DNA of 64,000 bases. Source: Labedella gwakjiensis (GTDB lineage: Bacteria; Actinomycetota; Actinomycetes; Actinomycetales; Microbacteriaceae). This document shows, piece by piece, positions 26,444-35,536 of this stretch (the stretch's first letter is position 1; the number at the start of each line of letters is the position of its first letter). The notes under the pieces are model-generated. The model made no database searches and was not told the DNA's origin. It saw only the letters and a list, made by a program, of their open reading frames with translations. Made by a program: the position numbers and the translations under genes. The DNA lies in the NCBI RefSeq assembly GCF_003014675.1, contig NZ_PYAU01000001.1, forward strand, positions 2,108,001 to 2,172,000, in the 5' to 3' direction.

Positions 26444-27894
26444 GCGGGCGGTTCGACGACCGCGGACTCTACCTCGGCGGAGCCTGGGGCCCGAGCCTCT
26501 CGGGGGAGCGGATCGACGTCCACGATCCGGCGACGGGCGAGCTCGTCGCGCGGTCGGCCGTGGCCGGCGCAGCCGACGTCGACGCGGCCGTCGATGCGGC
26601 GCAGCGCGCTCAGCCCGCGTGGGCGGCGCTGCCGTCCTCCGAGCGCGCCCGCATCCTCCACCGCGCCGCCGACCTGATCATGGAGCGCATCGACGACATC
26701 GCCGAGCTCCTCACGCGCGAGCAGGGCAAGCCCGTGCCCGACAGCGTGAAGGAGATCGCGTTCGGGGCCGAGGTCTTCCACTACTACGCCGAGGAGGGAC
26801 TCCGCGTGGGTGGGAGCATCCGCCCCGTGCAGCGCGCCGACATCCGCTCCCTCGTGGAGTGGCTGCCGATCGGTGTGGTCGGGGCCGTCGTGCCGTGGAA
26901 CTACCCCGTCGACCTCTACGCGTGGAAGGTCGCCCCGGCGCTCGCCGCGGGGAACGCGATCGTCGTCAAGCCTCCGCTCGAGTCACCGCTCGCGGTGGGC
27001 CTCGTGGTGCAGTGCCTCGAGGACGCGGGACTGCCCGCCGGTCTGCTCGCGGACCTCCCGGGTGGTCTCGAGGCCGGGGAGCGGCTCTCGGCGCACCCCG
27101 GCGTCGGCATGATCACGGCCACAGCCTCGACGCGCACGGGCCAGGCGATCATGCGCTCGGCCGCGGCCACGATGAAGCGTGTGTCCCTCGAGCTCGGAGG
27201 GCAGAGCCCCTTCATCGTGCTCGACGACGCGGACATCGCCGAGGCGGCCGCCGCTGCCGCCCGTCGGTCCTTCTCGAACGCCGGACAGATCTGCATCGCC
27301 GTCAACCGCATCCTCGTGGCCGACGCGGTCGCGGACGAGTTCGTCGACGCCGTCGCCGAGCACACACGCGCGATCCGTATCGGGCACGGCGTCGAGCACG
27401 GCGTCACGGGCGGACCGACGACCACGACGGGCGTCATCGAGACGGCGGAGGCGCACATCGCCGACGCCGTGGCGCGCGGCGCGCGCGTCGTGACGGGCGG
27501 GAAGCGTCTCTCCGGCGGCGACTACGACGCCGGGACGTTCTTCGAGAACACGGTGCTCGACGGTGTTCCCCTCGGCGCCCGTTCCCTCGTGGAGGAGACC
27601 TTCGGTCCCGTCGTCGCCGTGCACCGCTTCGGCTCGGACGCCGACGTCGCGGCGATCGCGAACGACAGCCCGGCCGGTCTCGCCGCCTACGTCTTCGGCG
27701 GCGATCTCGATCGTGCCTGGTCGGTCGCCGAGCACATCCACGCCGGCGGTGTCGGCGTCAACGTCAACGACATCACCGAACTCCAGGCTCCCTTCGGAGG
27801 CTGGAAGATGTCGGGATTCGGCCGCGAACTGGGACCGGAGGGCCTGCACGGATTCATGCAGCAGCGCCACATCCGGCTTCGTCGCCGATACTGA
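26440..27894 (+). CDS. NAD(P)-dependent aldehyde dehydrogenase
   Basis: A 484-residue ALDH superfamily enzyme. VVPWNYPVD is the cofactor-site block, ELGGQSPFIV carries the general base E251, and FSNAGQICIAVNR carries the catalytic C285; their 34-residue spacing is canonical. The C-terminal PFGGWKMSGFGRELG is typical. It would oxidise an aldehyde to an acid in the cytoplasm. The GTG overlaps the SIS-gene stop by four bases, so it belongs to the nucleoside operon. However, the following genes handle glutarate, and a glutarate-semialdehyde role cannot be excluded. A hairpin separates it from them. Confidence 0.88.
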   Translation: MSGRFDDRGLYLGGAWGPSLSGERIDVHDPATGELVARSAVAGAADVDAAVDAAQRAQPAWAALPSSERARILHRAADLIMERIDDIAELLTREQGKPVPDSVKEIAFGAEVFHYYAEEGLRVGGSIRPVQRADIRSLVEWLPIGVVGAVVPWNYPVDLYAWKVAPALAAGNAIVVKPPLESPLAVGLVVQCLEDAGLPAGLLADLPGGLEAGERLSAHPGVGMITATASTRTGQAIMRSAAATMKRVSLELGGQSPFIVLDDADIAEAAAAAARRSFSNAGQICIAVNRILVADAVADEFVDAVAEHTRAIRIGHGVEHGVTGGPTTTTGVIETAEAHIADAVARGARVVTGGKRLSGGDYDAGTFFENTVLDGVPLGARSLVEETFGPVVAVHRFGSDADVAAIANDSPAGLAAYVFGGDLDRAWSVAEHIHAGGVGVNVNDITELQAPFGGWKMSGFGRELGPEGLHGFMQQRHIRLRRRY

Positions 27895-27897
27895 ACC

Positions 27898-27929
27898 GTG
27901 GGCGTCCGGACCCCTCACCGGGCGCCCAC
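27898..27929 (+). terminator. Hairpin after the aldehyde dehydrogenase gene
   Basis: Arms 27898-27909 and 27918-27929 form a 12-bp GC-rich stem with one G-U pair and an eight-base loop. It starts right after the ALDH stop. No U-run follows, so termination strength is uncertain. It marks the probable end of the nucleoside operon. Confidence 0.6.
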
Positions 27930-27978
27930 GCTCCACCCGAGGGACACGACACGATGACGGTCGAGGACGGAGGACACC

Positions 27979-29097
27979 ATGCCGGGAGCGCTCGACGGCG
28001 TGACGGTGCTCGACTTCAGTCGAGTGCTCGCCGGTCCGTACGCCACGATGATGCTCGCGGACCTCGGTGCCACGGTCGTCAAGATCGAGCGCGCCGGGGT
28101 CGGCGACGAGACGCGTGCGTGGGGGCCGCCGTTCGATGCGACAGGCACGTCCACCTACTTCACGTCCGTCAATCGCAACAAGTCGTCGCTCGCGGTCGAC
28201 CTCCGCGATCCCGCGCAGCTGGCCGAGCTCCGTGAGCGGGTGGCGACAGCCGACGTCATCGTCGAGAACTTCCGGGCCGGTGCCATGGAGCGGCTCGGCC
28301 TCGGCTACGACGACGTCCGCGCGATCCGCCCCGACGTCGTCTACTGCTCGATCACGGGATTCGGCAGCGGCGCCGGCGCCGGCCTGCCGGGCTTCGACCT
28401 CCTCGTCCAGGCGGTCGGCGGCCTCATGAGCATCACGGGCACGCACCCGGGGGATCCCACGAAGACGGGCGTCGCGCTCGTCGACGTCGTCACCGGTCTG
28501 CACGCCACCACGGGCATCCTCGCCGCCCTCTTCCACCGTGCCCGCACGGGGGAGGGCCAGCGCATCGAGGTGAATCTCCTGTCCAGTCTGCTCTCGGCCC
28601 TCGTCAATCAGGCATCCGGGTTCGTCGGCGCCGGGGTCGTGCCCGGCATCATCGGCAACGCCCACCCGAGCATCGCGCCGTACGAGACCTTCGCGACCGC
28701 CGACCGGCCGCTCGTCGTGGCCGTCGGCACCGACGGCCAGTTCCGCGCGTTCGCCCAAGCGATCGGGCGACCGGAGCTCGCGGACGACGAGCGCTTCCGC
28801 ACGAACACGCAGCGCGTCGCACACCGGGCGGAGCTGAATGCGATCGTCGGACCGGTGCTCGCCGCGGCGTCCGCCGACGACTGGTTCGGTCGGATGACGG
28901 CCAACGACGTGCCGGCCGGTCCCATCAACACGATCTCCGAGGCGTTCGCCTTCGCCGAGAGCCTCGGGCTCGGTCCCGTCGTCGACGTCGACGGCAGCCC
29001 GCAGGTCGCGAGTCCGCTCACCCTGTCGGCCACACCCGTGCGCTACCGCTCGCGCCCACCGCATCTCGGCGAGGCGGTGACGGGCCGTCCCACCTGA
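27979..29097 (+). CDS. Family III CoA-transferase, probable glutarate CoA-transferase
   Basis: A 372-residue CaiB/BaiF-family enzyme. The start GVTVLDFSRVLAGPYATMML, then GATVVKIERAGVGDETRAWGPPF and the conserved VENFRAGAMERLGLGYDD, are diagnostic. The catalytic aspartate lies in LPGFDLLVQAVGG. It exchanges CoA between acyl groups. It is followed by a glutaryl-CoA dehydrogenase gene; the same pair occurs in glutarate use (GcdG/SUGCT with GcdH), where succinyl-CoA donates CoA to glutarate. The ATG follows GGAGG at five bases. Specificity is inferred from context. Confidence 0.88.
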   Translation: MPGALDGVTVLDFSRVLAGPYATMMLADLGATVVKIERAGVGDETRAWGPPFDATGTSTYFTSVNRNKSSLAVDLRDPAQLAELRERVATADVIVENFRAGAMERLGLGYDDVRAIRPDVVYCSITGFGSGAGAGLPGFDLLVQAVGGLMSITGTHPGDPTKTGVALVDVVTGLHATTGILAALFHRARTGEGQRIEVNLLSSLLSALVNQASGFVGAGVVPGIIGNAHPSIAPYETFATADRPLVVAVGTDGQFRAFAQAIGRPELADDERFRTNTQRVAHRAELNAIVGPVLAAASADDWFGRMTANDVPAGPINTISEAFAFAESLGLGPVVDVDGSPQVASPLTLSATPVRYRSRPPHLGEAVTGRPT

Positions 29098-29173
29098 CCG
29101 GCCCCGGACCCCGCCCCCCAATCCGTTCCGAACCCAGCAGCAGACCCGACCCTCCGCACCGGAAGAGAATCCC

Positions 29174-30367
29174 ATGTCCCACCACGCAGCCCCCGACCTC
29201 ACCTCCTCCACCTCCGTCGACGACCTCCTCGACCTCGGCTCCCTCCTCACGGATGACGAGCGCGCCTGGCAGGCGAAGGCGCGTGCGTTCGCGCAGGACC
29301 GTATCGTCCCGACCATCGAGGCGGACTTCGAGGACAAGCACTTCCGCTCGGAGTTCATCCCGGAGCTCGGCGCGGCCGGCTTCCTCGGCATGCACCTCTC
29401 CTGTTACGGAACGGCGGGCGCCGGTGCCGTGAGCTACGGCCTCGCGTGCCTCGAGCTCGAGGCGGCCGACAGCGGGTGGCGCACGTTCGTGTCGGTGCAG
29501 GGGTCGCTCGCCATGAGTGCGATCGCGAAGTTCGGATCGGAGGAGCAGAAGTCGGAGTGGCTGCCGCGGATGGCGAGCGGAGAGGTCGTCGGGTGCTTCG
29601 CGCTCACCGAGCCCGACGGCGGGAGCGACCCGGCGTCCATGGGCACGCGCGCGGTCCGCGACGGCGACGACTGGGTCATCACGGGCGCCAAGCGGTGGAT
29701 CGGACTCGCGAGCATCGCGGGGATCGCGATCGTCTGGGCGCAGACGGAGGACGGCGTCCGTGGCTTCATCGTCCCGACGGACAGCGCCGGGTTCTCCGCG
29801 ACGCCCATCGACGGGAAGCTCGCGATGCGCGCCTCGATCCAGTGCGACATCGTCTTCGACGGCGTCCGGGTGCCCGAGTCCCTCCGTCTCCCGGACGCGA
29901 TCGGCCTGCGGGGTCCGTTCTCGTGCCTCAACGAGGCGCGCTACGGCATCATCTGGGGCGTCATGGGGGCGGCGCGCAGCTGCCTCGAGGCTGCCGTGGA
30001 GCGCTCGTCGAGCCGGCAGGTGTTCGGCGGGCCGATCGGCCGCTTCCAGTTGACGCAGGCGAAGCTCGCCGACATGTTCCTCGAGTACGAGAAGGGCGTG
30101 CTGCTCGCGCTGCACACGGGTCGTCGCAAGGAGGCCGGAACGCTCACTCCCGAGCAGATCAGCGTCGGCAAGCTCAACAACGTGCGCGAGGCGATCGCGA
30201 TCGCCGGCCTCGCCCGCTCGATCCTCGGCGGCGACGGCGTGACGGACGCGTTCCCCGTCATGCGCCACATGGCGAACCTCGAGGCCGTGCGCACGTACGA
30301 GGGCACGGACGAGATCCACGCCCTCGTCGTCGGCCGCGCCCTCACGGGGGTCCAGGCCTTCCGCTGA
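29174..30367 (+). CDS. gcdH: Glutaryl-CoA dehydrogenase
   Basis: A 397-residue acyl-CoA dehydrogenase. FAD-site segments CFALTEPDGGSDPASMGTRA and WIGLASIAGIAIVWAQ are present. The glutaryl-CoA-type marker NEARYGIIWGVMGAARSCLEAA and the C-terminal GGDGVTDAFPVMRHMANLE followed by TYEGTDEIHAL fit GCDH better than general acyl-CoA dehydrogenases. The catalytic base is E376 in YEGTDE. It oxidises and decarboxylates glutaryl-CoA to crotonyl-CoA, passing electrons to ETF. It lies 76 bases after the CoA-transferase gene. The ATG follows GGAAGAG. Confidence 0.9.
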   Translation: MSHHAAPDLTSSTSVDDLLDLGSLLTDDERAWQAKARAFAQDRIVPTIEADFEDKHFRSEFIPELGAAGFLGMHLSCYGTAGAGAVSYGLACLELEAADSGWRTFVSVQGSLAMSAIAKFGSEEQKSEWLPRMASGEVVGCFALTEPDGGSDPASMGTRAVRDGDDWVITGAKRWIGLASIAGIAIVWAQTEDGVRGFIVPTDSAGFSATPIDGKLAMRASIQCDIVFDGVRVPESLRLPDAIGLRGPFSCLNEARYGIIWGVMGAARSCLEAAVERSSSRQVFGGPIGRFQLTQAKLADMFLEYEKGVLLALHTGRRKEAGTLTPEQISVGKLNNVREAIAIAGLARSILGGDGVTDAFPVMRHMANLEAVRTYEGTDEIHALVVGRALTGVQAFR

Positions 30368-30418
30368 CCCCGCGCCGCCCCGCCGCAACGTCCGATGCCC
30401 TGCCGCCACCGCCGACGG

Positions 30419-30424
30419 TACCCT
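30419..30424 (+). promoter_or_regulatory. -10 element of a likely leaderless promoter
   Basis: TACCCT ends six bases before the ATG at 30431. No Shine-Dalgarno sequence precedes the start, which fits a transcript beginning at the start codon. Confidence 0.5.
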
Positions 30425-30430
30425 CGCTGC

Positions 30431-31078
30431 ATGGCTGATCCCTCACCGCTCGACGATGTCCGGCGCGCCTATGACGCGGTCGCCGAGGACTACGCCGAGC
30501 TCCTCCGGGACGAGCTCGGCGGCAAGCCGCTGGATCGTGCACTACTCGGCGCCTTCGCCGAACGGGTCGCCGCCACCGGGGACGTCCGGGTCATCGACGC
30601 CGGCTGCGGGCCCGGGCGCATCGCCGGACACCTTCGACGTCTCGGCCTCGACGTGTCGGGTGTCGACCTCTCACCCGGCATGGTCGCGATCGCGCGACGC
30701 ACCTACCCCGACGTCGATTTCGCTGTCGGGTCGCTCGGTGCCCTCGAAACCGGAGACGCCTCGTCGGGCGGTGTCCTCGCCTGGTATTCGATCATCCACA
30801 CGGAGACCGACGGCCTCGCGGCCGTGTTCGAGGAGTTCGCCCGCGTCGTCGTGCCCGGCGGCTGGGTGCTGCTGGCCTTCCAGATCGGTGGTGAGCGCGT
30901 GCGGCTCGTGCGCCCATACGGTCACGACGTGGAGCTCGACGCCATCCGACACGACGTCGACGTCGTCGAGAGTGCCCTCGGTGCCGCCGGCTTCACGGTC
31001 GAGTCACGCACGGTCCGCGAGCCGGCGCCGCCGGAGCGCGTGCGGCAGGCCTACGTCTTCGCGCAACGCGCATGGTAG
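30431..31078 (+). CDS. Class I SAM-dependent methyltransferase
   Basis: A 215-residue methyltransferase of the Methyltransf_11/25 type. Motif I VIDAGCGPGRIAGHL lies near residue 53 and motif II VSGVDLSPGMVAIARR near 75; motif IV is in GVLAWYSIIHTE, and motif VI in PGGWVLLAFQIGGE. The N-terminus DDVRRAYDAVAEDYAELLRDEL is the usual lead helix. Substrate unknown. The start was set at the ATG with a -10-like hexamer six bases before it. It appears to be a single-gene unit between gcdH and a small membrane protein. Confidence 0.85.
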   Translation: MADPSPLDDVRRAYDAVAEDYAELLRDELGGKPLDRALLGAFAERVAATGDVRVIDAGCGPGRIAGHLRRLGLDVSGVDLSPGMVAIARRTYPDVDFAVGSLGALETGDASSGGVLAWYSIIHTETDGLAAVFEEFARVVVPGGWVLLAFQIGGERVRLVRPYGHDVELDAIRHDVDVVESALGAAGFTVESRTVREPAPPERVRQAYVFAQRAW

Positions 31079-31176
31079 TCACGCTTTCCTGAGAGCTGCC
31101 ACGGTCTCCGCGCCGGGCTGTCGGTGACTAGCCTGATGCTGCCGCCGAGTCAGAGCGGATGTGAGGAGTGAACACG

Positions 31177-31581
31177 ATGAGCGAGGACCTGCGGGAGACC
31201 GGAACGGACCTGACGACGGACCGCATGATGGAGCCGGAGCCGAACGTCCAGAGGATCATGTGGACGGGCACGATCTGGTTCGCTGCGGTCGTCGTCTCCA
31301 TCGCCCTCTCGGTCGGCATGCTCATCTCGTCTGGATGGCGTCCCGCCGTGTTGCCCGAGCCTCTGCAGGCGATCTGGTGGATCGGTGCGTTCGCCGTGGC
31401 GCTCAGCGTCGGCCTCATCGGCTGGTCAGGGTGCCCGATCCTCGAGGTCAGTGTGCCCGTCGCCAGCCGGAACAAGTCGCGGACCATGCAGTTCGGCACG
31501 TTCCTGTTCATCATGGGCGGCGCCATCGCCGTGGGGGTCGAGATGCTGAGCCCGGCGATGGGTTCGCCGCTGGCTTCGTAG
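31177..31581 (+). CDS. Small membrane protein of unknown function
   Basis: A 134-residue protein with a soluble N-terminus of about 28 residues and three hydrophobic helices (WFAAVVVSIALSVGMLI, WWIGAFAVALSVGLIGW and FGTFLFIMGGAIAVGVEML). I do not recognise the family. The ATG at 31177 has GAGGAG eight bases upstream; the in-frame GTG at 31168 overlaps that site and is less likely. A -10-like TAGCCT lies about 45 bases upstream. It is convergent with the ABC exporter genes. Confidence 0.72.
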   Translation: MSEDLRETGTDLTTDRMMEPEPNVQRIMWTGTIWFAAVVVSIALSVGMLISSGWRPAVLPEPLQAIWWIGAFAVALSVGLIGWSGCPILEVSVPVASRNKSRTMQFGTFLFIMGGAIAVGVEMLSPAMGSPLAS

Positions 31582-31600
31582 CGCCCCGCGCTGAGCTGCG

Positions 31601-33670
31601 CTAGCTGCGACCGCGGGTCGGTCCCGCGGTCGAGGCGGACTCCGCCCCGGCGTCTGCGGCGTCGCTCTCCCCGCCGCGGAACTGCGTCATGTAGAGCATG
31701 TGGTACGGGCCGCGGCGTCCGAGGAGCGTGTCGTGGTCGCCCTGTTCCACGATGCGTCCGTTCTCCATGACGAGGATGGTGTCGGCATCGCGGATGGTCG
31801 ACAGGCGGTGGGCGATCACGAAGGACGTGCGGTCGGAGCGCAGAGCGGCCATCGCGTGCTGTACGAGAAGCTCGGTGCGGGTGTCGACCGACGAGGTGGC
31901 CTCGTCGAGGATGAGGAGCGACGGCTGGGCGATGAAGGCGCGAGCGATCGTGATCAGCTGCCGTTCGCCCGCGGACACCGACCCGCCCTCGGCGTCGAGG
32001 ACCGTGTCGTACCCCTCGGGGAGCTGACGGACGAAGCGGTCGACCATCGTGGCCTTCGCCGCGTCGAGGACCTCCTCGTCGGTGGCGTCGAGACGGCCGT
32101 AGCGGATGTTCTCCCGGATGCTGCCCTCGAAGAGCCAGGCGTCCTGCAGGACCATGCCCACTTGGGAACGGAGGTCGGCGCGCGACAGGGTGGTGACGTC
32201 GGTGCCGTCGAGCAGGATGCGTCCACCGTTCAGCTCGTAGAACCGCATGACGAGGTTCACGAGGGTGGTCTTGCCCGCTCCCGTCGGTCCCACGATGGCC
32301 ACGGTCTGTCCGGGCTGCACGGCGAATGAGAGGTCGTCGATGAGCGGTGAGTCCTCGGAGTAGCCGAACGAGACGCCCTGGAACTCGACGTGGCCGTCCG
32401 TGCGTCCGGGGAGGGTGGAGGTGGGGGCGTCGTCGCTCTCCTCCTCCGCGTCGAGCAGCTCGAACGTGCGTTCGGCCGATGCGACGCCCGACTGGAGCAT
32501 GTTCGCCATGCCCGCGAGCTGGCTCACCGGCTGCGAGAACTCGCGCGAGTACTGGATGAACGCCGTCGCGTCGCCGAGCGTGAGCTGTCCGGACGCGACC
32601 CGCAGCCCTCCGGCCACCGCGATGAGCACGTACGAGAGATACGAGACGAACATCATCGACGGCATGATCATGCCGGAGACGAACTGCGCCCCGAACGACG
32701 CGCGGTACAGCTTCTCGTTGCGGTCGTCGAACTCGGCGAGCATCTCCCGGTCGCGGCCGAACACGCGCACGAGCTCGAGCCCGGAGAACGACTCCTCGAT
32801 GTGGCCGTTGAGGGAGCCGGTGTTCTTCCACTGAGCGGCGAAGAGCTTCTGCGAGCGCACGCCGATGACACCGGCGATGATGGCGGAGAGCGGCAACGAG
32901 ATGAGCGCGATGAGGGCGAGCTGCCACGAGACGATGAACATCATCGCGGCGATGCCGATGATCGTCAGCACCGACTGGACGAGCTGGGAGAAGGCCTGCT
33001 GGAGGGCGGTCTGGATGTTGTCGACGTCGTTCGTCACACGCGACATGATGTCGCCGCGCTGCCGGGTGTCGAAGTAGCTGAGCGGCAGACGGTTGATCTT
33101 CGCCTCGATGTCCTGCCGGAGCCGGAACACCACCCGCATGACGAGCGCGTTGAGGATGAACCCCTGGGCCCACATGAGGGTCGAGGCGACCACGTACAGG
33201 GCGAGCACGATGAGGATCAGCCGGCCGAGCGTCGTGAAGTCGATACCCGCCCCCGGAACGATCTGGGCCTTCTCCAGCAGGTCGGCGTAGTCGTCGTTCC
33301 CGCCGGCGCGGGCCTGGTCGACGATCTGGGAGAGGGGAACGCCCGATGGGAGCTGCGACCCGATGACGCCGTTGAAGATCACGTCCATCGCCTGCCCGAG
33401 GACCTTGGGGGCGATGACGGTGAGGACGACCGAGACGGTGACGAGGCCGACGACGAGCCACATCTTCGCCTTCTCGGGCGCCAGGAGCCCGAAGAGGCGT
33501 TTCGCCGACGGCCAGAACTGCTGAGCCTTGCGCGCCGGCATGTCGCCGAACATGTCGCCGTCGCTGCTCGACGGCATGTACTCGTCAGCCTCGGCGCCCG
33601 TCTGATCGGGCGTCGCGGGGGCGACCCCGGCTGTGTCGTCCGGCGCGTCGATCTTCTTGCGGCGGGCCAT
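31601..33670 (-). CDS. ABC exporter subunit with intact catalytic ATP site (heterodimer partner B)
   Basis: A 689-residue exporter half. A long hydrophilic N-terminus (about 70 residues with MFGDMPARKAQQFWPSAKR) precedes six membrane helices and an ATPase domain. Walker A is GPTGAGKTT, the signature is degenerate (VSAGERQLITIAR) and Walker B LLILDEATSSVD has the catalytic glutamate. This is the mirror of its partner, whose signature is canonical but whose catalytic glutamate is aspartate. The pattern matches heterodimeric multidrug exporters such as LmrCD, BmrCD and TM287/288. The ATG overlaps the upstream gene's stop by one base. The likely cargo is hydrophobic drugs or lipids, but this is not shown. 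Confidence 0.9.
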   Translation of the reverse strand: MARRKKIDAPDDTAGVAPATPDQTGAEADEYMPSSSDGDMFGDMPARKAQQFWPSAKRLFGLLAPEKAKMWLVVGLVTVSVVLTVIAPKVLGQAMDVIFNGVIGSQLPSGVPLSQIVDQARAGGNDDYADLLEKAQIVPGAGIDFTTLGRLILIVLALYVVASTLMWAQGFILNALVMRVVFRLRQDIEAKINRLPLSYFDTRQRGDIMSRVTNDVDNIQTALQQAFSQLVQSVLTIIGIAAMMFIVSWQLALIALISLPLSAIIAGVIGVRSQKLFAAQWKNTGSLNGHIEESFSGLELVRVFGRDREMLAEFDDRNEKLYRASFGAQFVSGMIMPSMMFVSYLSYVLIAVAGGLRVASGQLTLGDATAFIQYSREFSQPVSQLAGMANMLQSGVASAERTFELLDAEEESDDAPTSTLPGRTDGHVEFQGVSFGYSEDSPLIDDLSFAVQPGQTVAIVGPTGAGKTTLVNLVMRFYELNGGRILLDGTDVTTLSRADLRSQVGMVLQDAWLFEGSIRENIRYGRLDATDEEVLDAAKATMVDRFVRQLPEGYDTVLDAEGGSVSAGERQLITIARAFIAQPSLLILDEATSSVDTRTELLVQHAMAALRSDRTSFVIAHRLSTIRDADTILVMENGRIVEQGDHDTLLGRRGPYHMLYMTQFRGGESDAADAGAESASTAGPTRGRS

Positions 33671-35403
33671 CAGGCCACCCCCTCCACGCTCAGCTGTGAC
33701 TGCACGATCTCGCGATAGGTGTCGTTCGATTCGAGGAGCTCGTCGTGCGTGCCCCGACCGACGATGCGTCCGGCGTCGAGGACGATGATCTGGTCGGCCT
33801 CGCGGATGGTGGACACGCGCTGCGCCACGATGATGACCGTCGCGCCTCCCGTCGCCTCGCCGAGGGACGCGCGCAGTCGAGCATCGGTGGCGACGTCGAG
33901 CGCCGAGAAGGAATCGTCGAAGAGGTAGACCCGGGGCCGCGCCACCAGCGCTCTCGCTATGCAGAGCCGCTGTCGCTGGCCGCCCGAGACGTTGGTCCCG
34001 CCCTGCGAGATCGGCGTGTCGAGTCCCTCGGGCTTCGCGTTGACGAAGTCGGCGCCTTGCGCCACCCGGAGGGCGTCCCACAGCTCGGGATCCGTCGCGT
34101 CGTCGCGCCCGAAGCGGAGGTTCGTGGCGACGGTGCCCGAGAACAGGTAGGGCTTCTGCGGCACGAGGCCCACGACGGAGGCGATCTGGTCTCGGGTCAG
34201 CTCGGACACGGGAACGCCGTCGATCGAGACGGTGCCCGACTGCGGATCCATCAGCCGGGGGATGAGGGTGACGAGCGTGGACTTCCCGGCGCCCGTCGAT
34301 CCGACGATCGCCGTCGTCTTGCCCGGCTCCGCCGTGAACGACACGTCGTCAAGCACCGGGCGCTCCGCGCCGGGGTAGCCGAAGCTCACGTGGGAGAACT
34401 CGACCCGCCCGACCGTGGGCGTCGTCGCCCCGCCCGTGGGAGCGGCGAGCCCGGTGTCGGTGCCGAGCACCTGGTCGATGCGCTCGGCGCACACGATGGC
34501 GCGGGGGATCATCATGACCATGAACACGCCCATCATGACGGCCGTGAGGATCTGCAGGAGGTACTGCAGGAACGCGGTGAGCGAACCCACCTGCATCTCG
34601 CCGGCGTCGACCCGCTGGCCGCCGAACCACAGGACGGCGGCCGTCGCGAGGTGGAGCACCATCATGATCACCGGGAACATGAGCACGAAGACGTTGCCCA
34701 CCCGCACCGAGACCTGCGTGAGCCGCTCGTTCGCCTTCCGGTAGCGCTCGGACTCGTACGGCTCCCGCACGAAGGCGCGGATGACGCGGATGCCGGTGAT
34801 CTGCTCGCGCAGCACGCCGTTGATGCCGTCGATCCGGTCCTGCATGAGGCGGAAGAGCGGCAGCAGGATGCCCACGAGGACGCTCACGATGATGAAGAGC
34901 AGGGGGACGGAGACCCAGACGAGCCACGAGAGCCCGGCGTCCTCGCGGAGCGCCATGATGATGCCGCCTACGCACATGATCGGGGCGGACACCATGAAGT
35001 TGAGGGTCATGAGGACGAGCATCTGCACCTGCTGCACGTCGTTGGTGCCGCGCGTGATGAGGGTGGCGGTGCCGAAGGTGCCGATCTCGAGGCCGCTCAG
35101 CTCGTCGACCTTGCGATAGACGTCGCGGCGGATGTCGCGGCCCACCGACATGGCCGTGCGCGCGCCGAAGTAGACGGCGGCGATGGCGGTGGCCACCTGG
35201 GCGACGCAGACCAGGAGCATGGTCATGCCCGTCGACCAGATGAAGTCGGTGTCTCCCGTGGCCACGCCGCGATCGATGATCTGCGCGTTGAGACTCGGGA
35301 GGTAGAGCGCCGCGATGGTGGAGAGCAGCTGCAGGATGACGACGGCCACGACGAAGCGCGTGTAGGGCTTCGCGTAGCGGAGGGACATGCGGAGAAGAGC
35401 CAC
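33670..35403 (-). CDS. ABC exporter subunit with degenerate ATP site (heterodimer partner A)
   Basis: A 577-residue exporter half with six membrane helices (from RFVVAVVILQLLSTIAALYL on) and an ATPase domain. Walker A is GSTGAGKST and the signature VSGGQRQRLCIARAL is canonical, but Walker B is VYLFDDSFSALD, with aspartate at the catalytic glutamate position. In such pairs one ATP site is inactive and regulatory. The start is the GTG at 35403, chosen because MSLRYAKPY a few residues on is the usual family start; an ATG at 35388 is equally possible. A minus-strand TACGCT (35448-35443) may be the -10. Confidence 0.9.
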   Translation of the reverse strand: MALLRMSLRYAKPYTRFVVAVVILQLLSTIAALYLPSLNAQIIDRGVATGDTDFIWSTGMTMLLVCVAQVATAIAAVYFGARTAMSVGRDIRRDVYRKVDELSGLEIGTFGTATLITRGTNDVQQVQMLVLMTLNFMVSAPIMCVGGIIMALREDAGLSWLVWVSVPLLFIIVSVLVGILLPLFRLMQDRIDGINGVLREQITGIRVIRAFVREPYESERYRKANERLTQVSVRVGNVFVLMFPVIMMVLHLATAAVLWFGGQRVDAGEMQVGSLTAFLQYLLQILTAVMMGVFMVMMIPRAIVCAERIDQVLGTDTGLAAPTGGATTPTVGRVEFSHVSFGYPGAERPVLDDVSFTAEPGKTTAIVGSTGAGKSTLVTLIPRLMDPQSGTVSIDGVPVSELTRDQIASVVGLVPQKPYLFSGTVATNLRFGRDDATDPELWDALRVAQGADFVNAKPEGLDTPISQGGTNVSGGQRQRLCIARALVARPRVYLFDDSFSALDVATDARLRASLGEATGGATVIIVAQRVSTIREADQIIVLDAGRIVGRGTHDELLESNDTYREIVQSQLSVEGVA

Positions 35404-35536
35404 GGTGGGGTCCGTTCGATCGTGCCGTGAGCGGCATCGCCGAGCGTACTCCCGACCTCCGACATCCCACATCCTCCGTGTGGTGGATCCGTCCTCGGTG
35501 TGGAGGATCCGTTTCGGGTCGAGTCGTGGCGGGACG

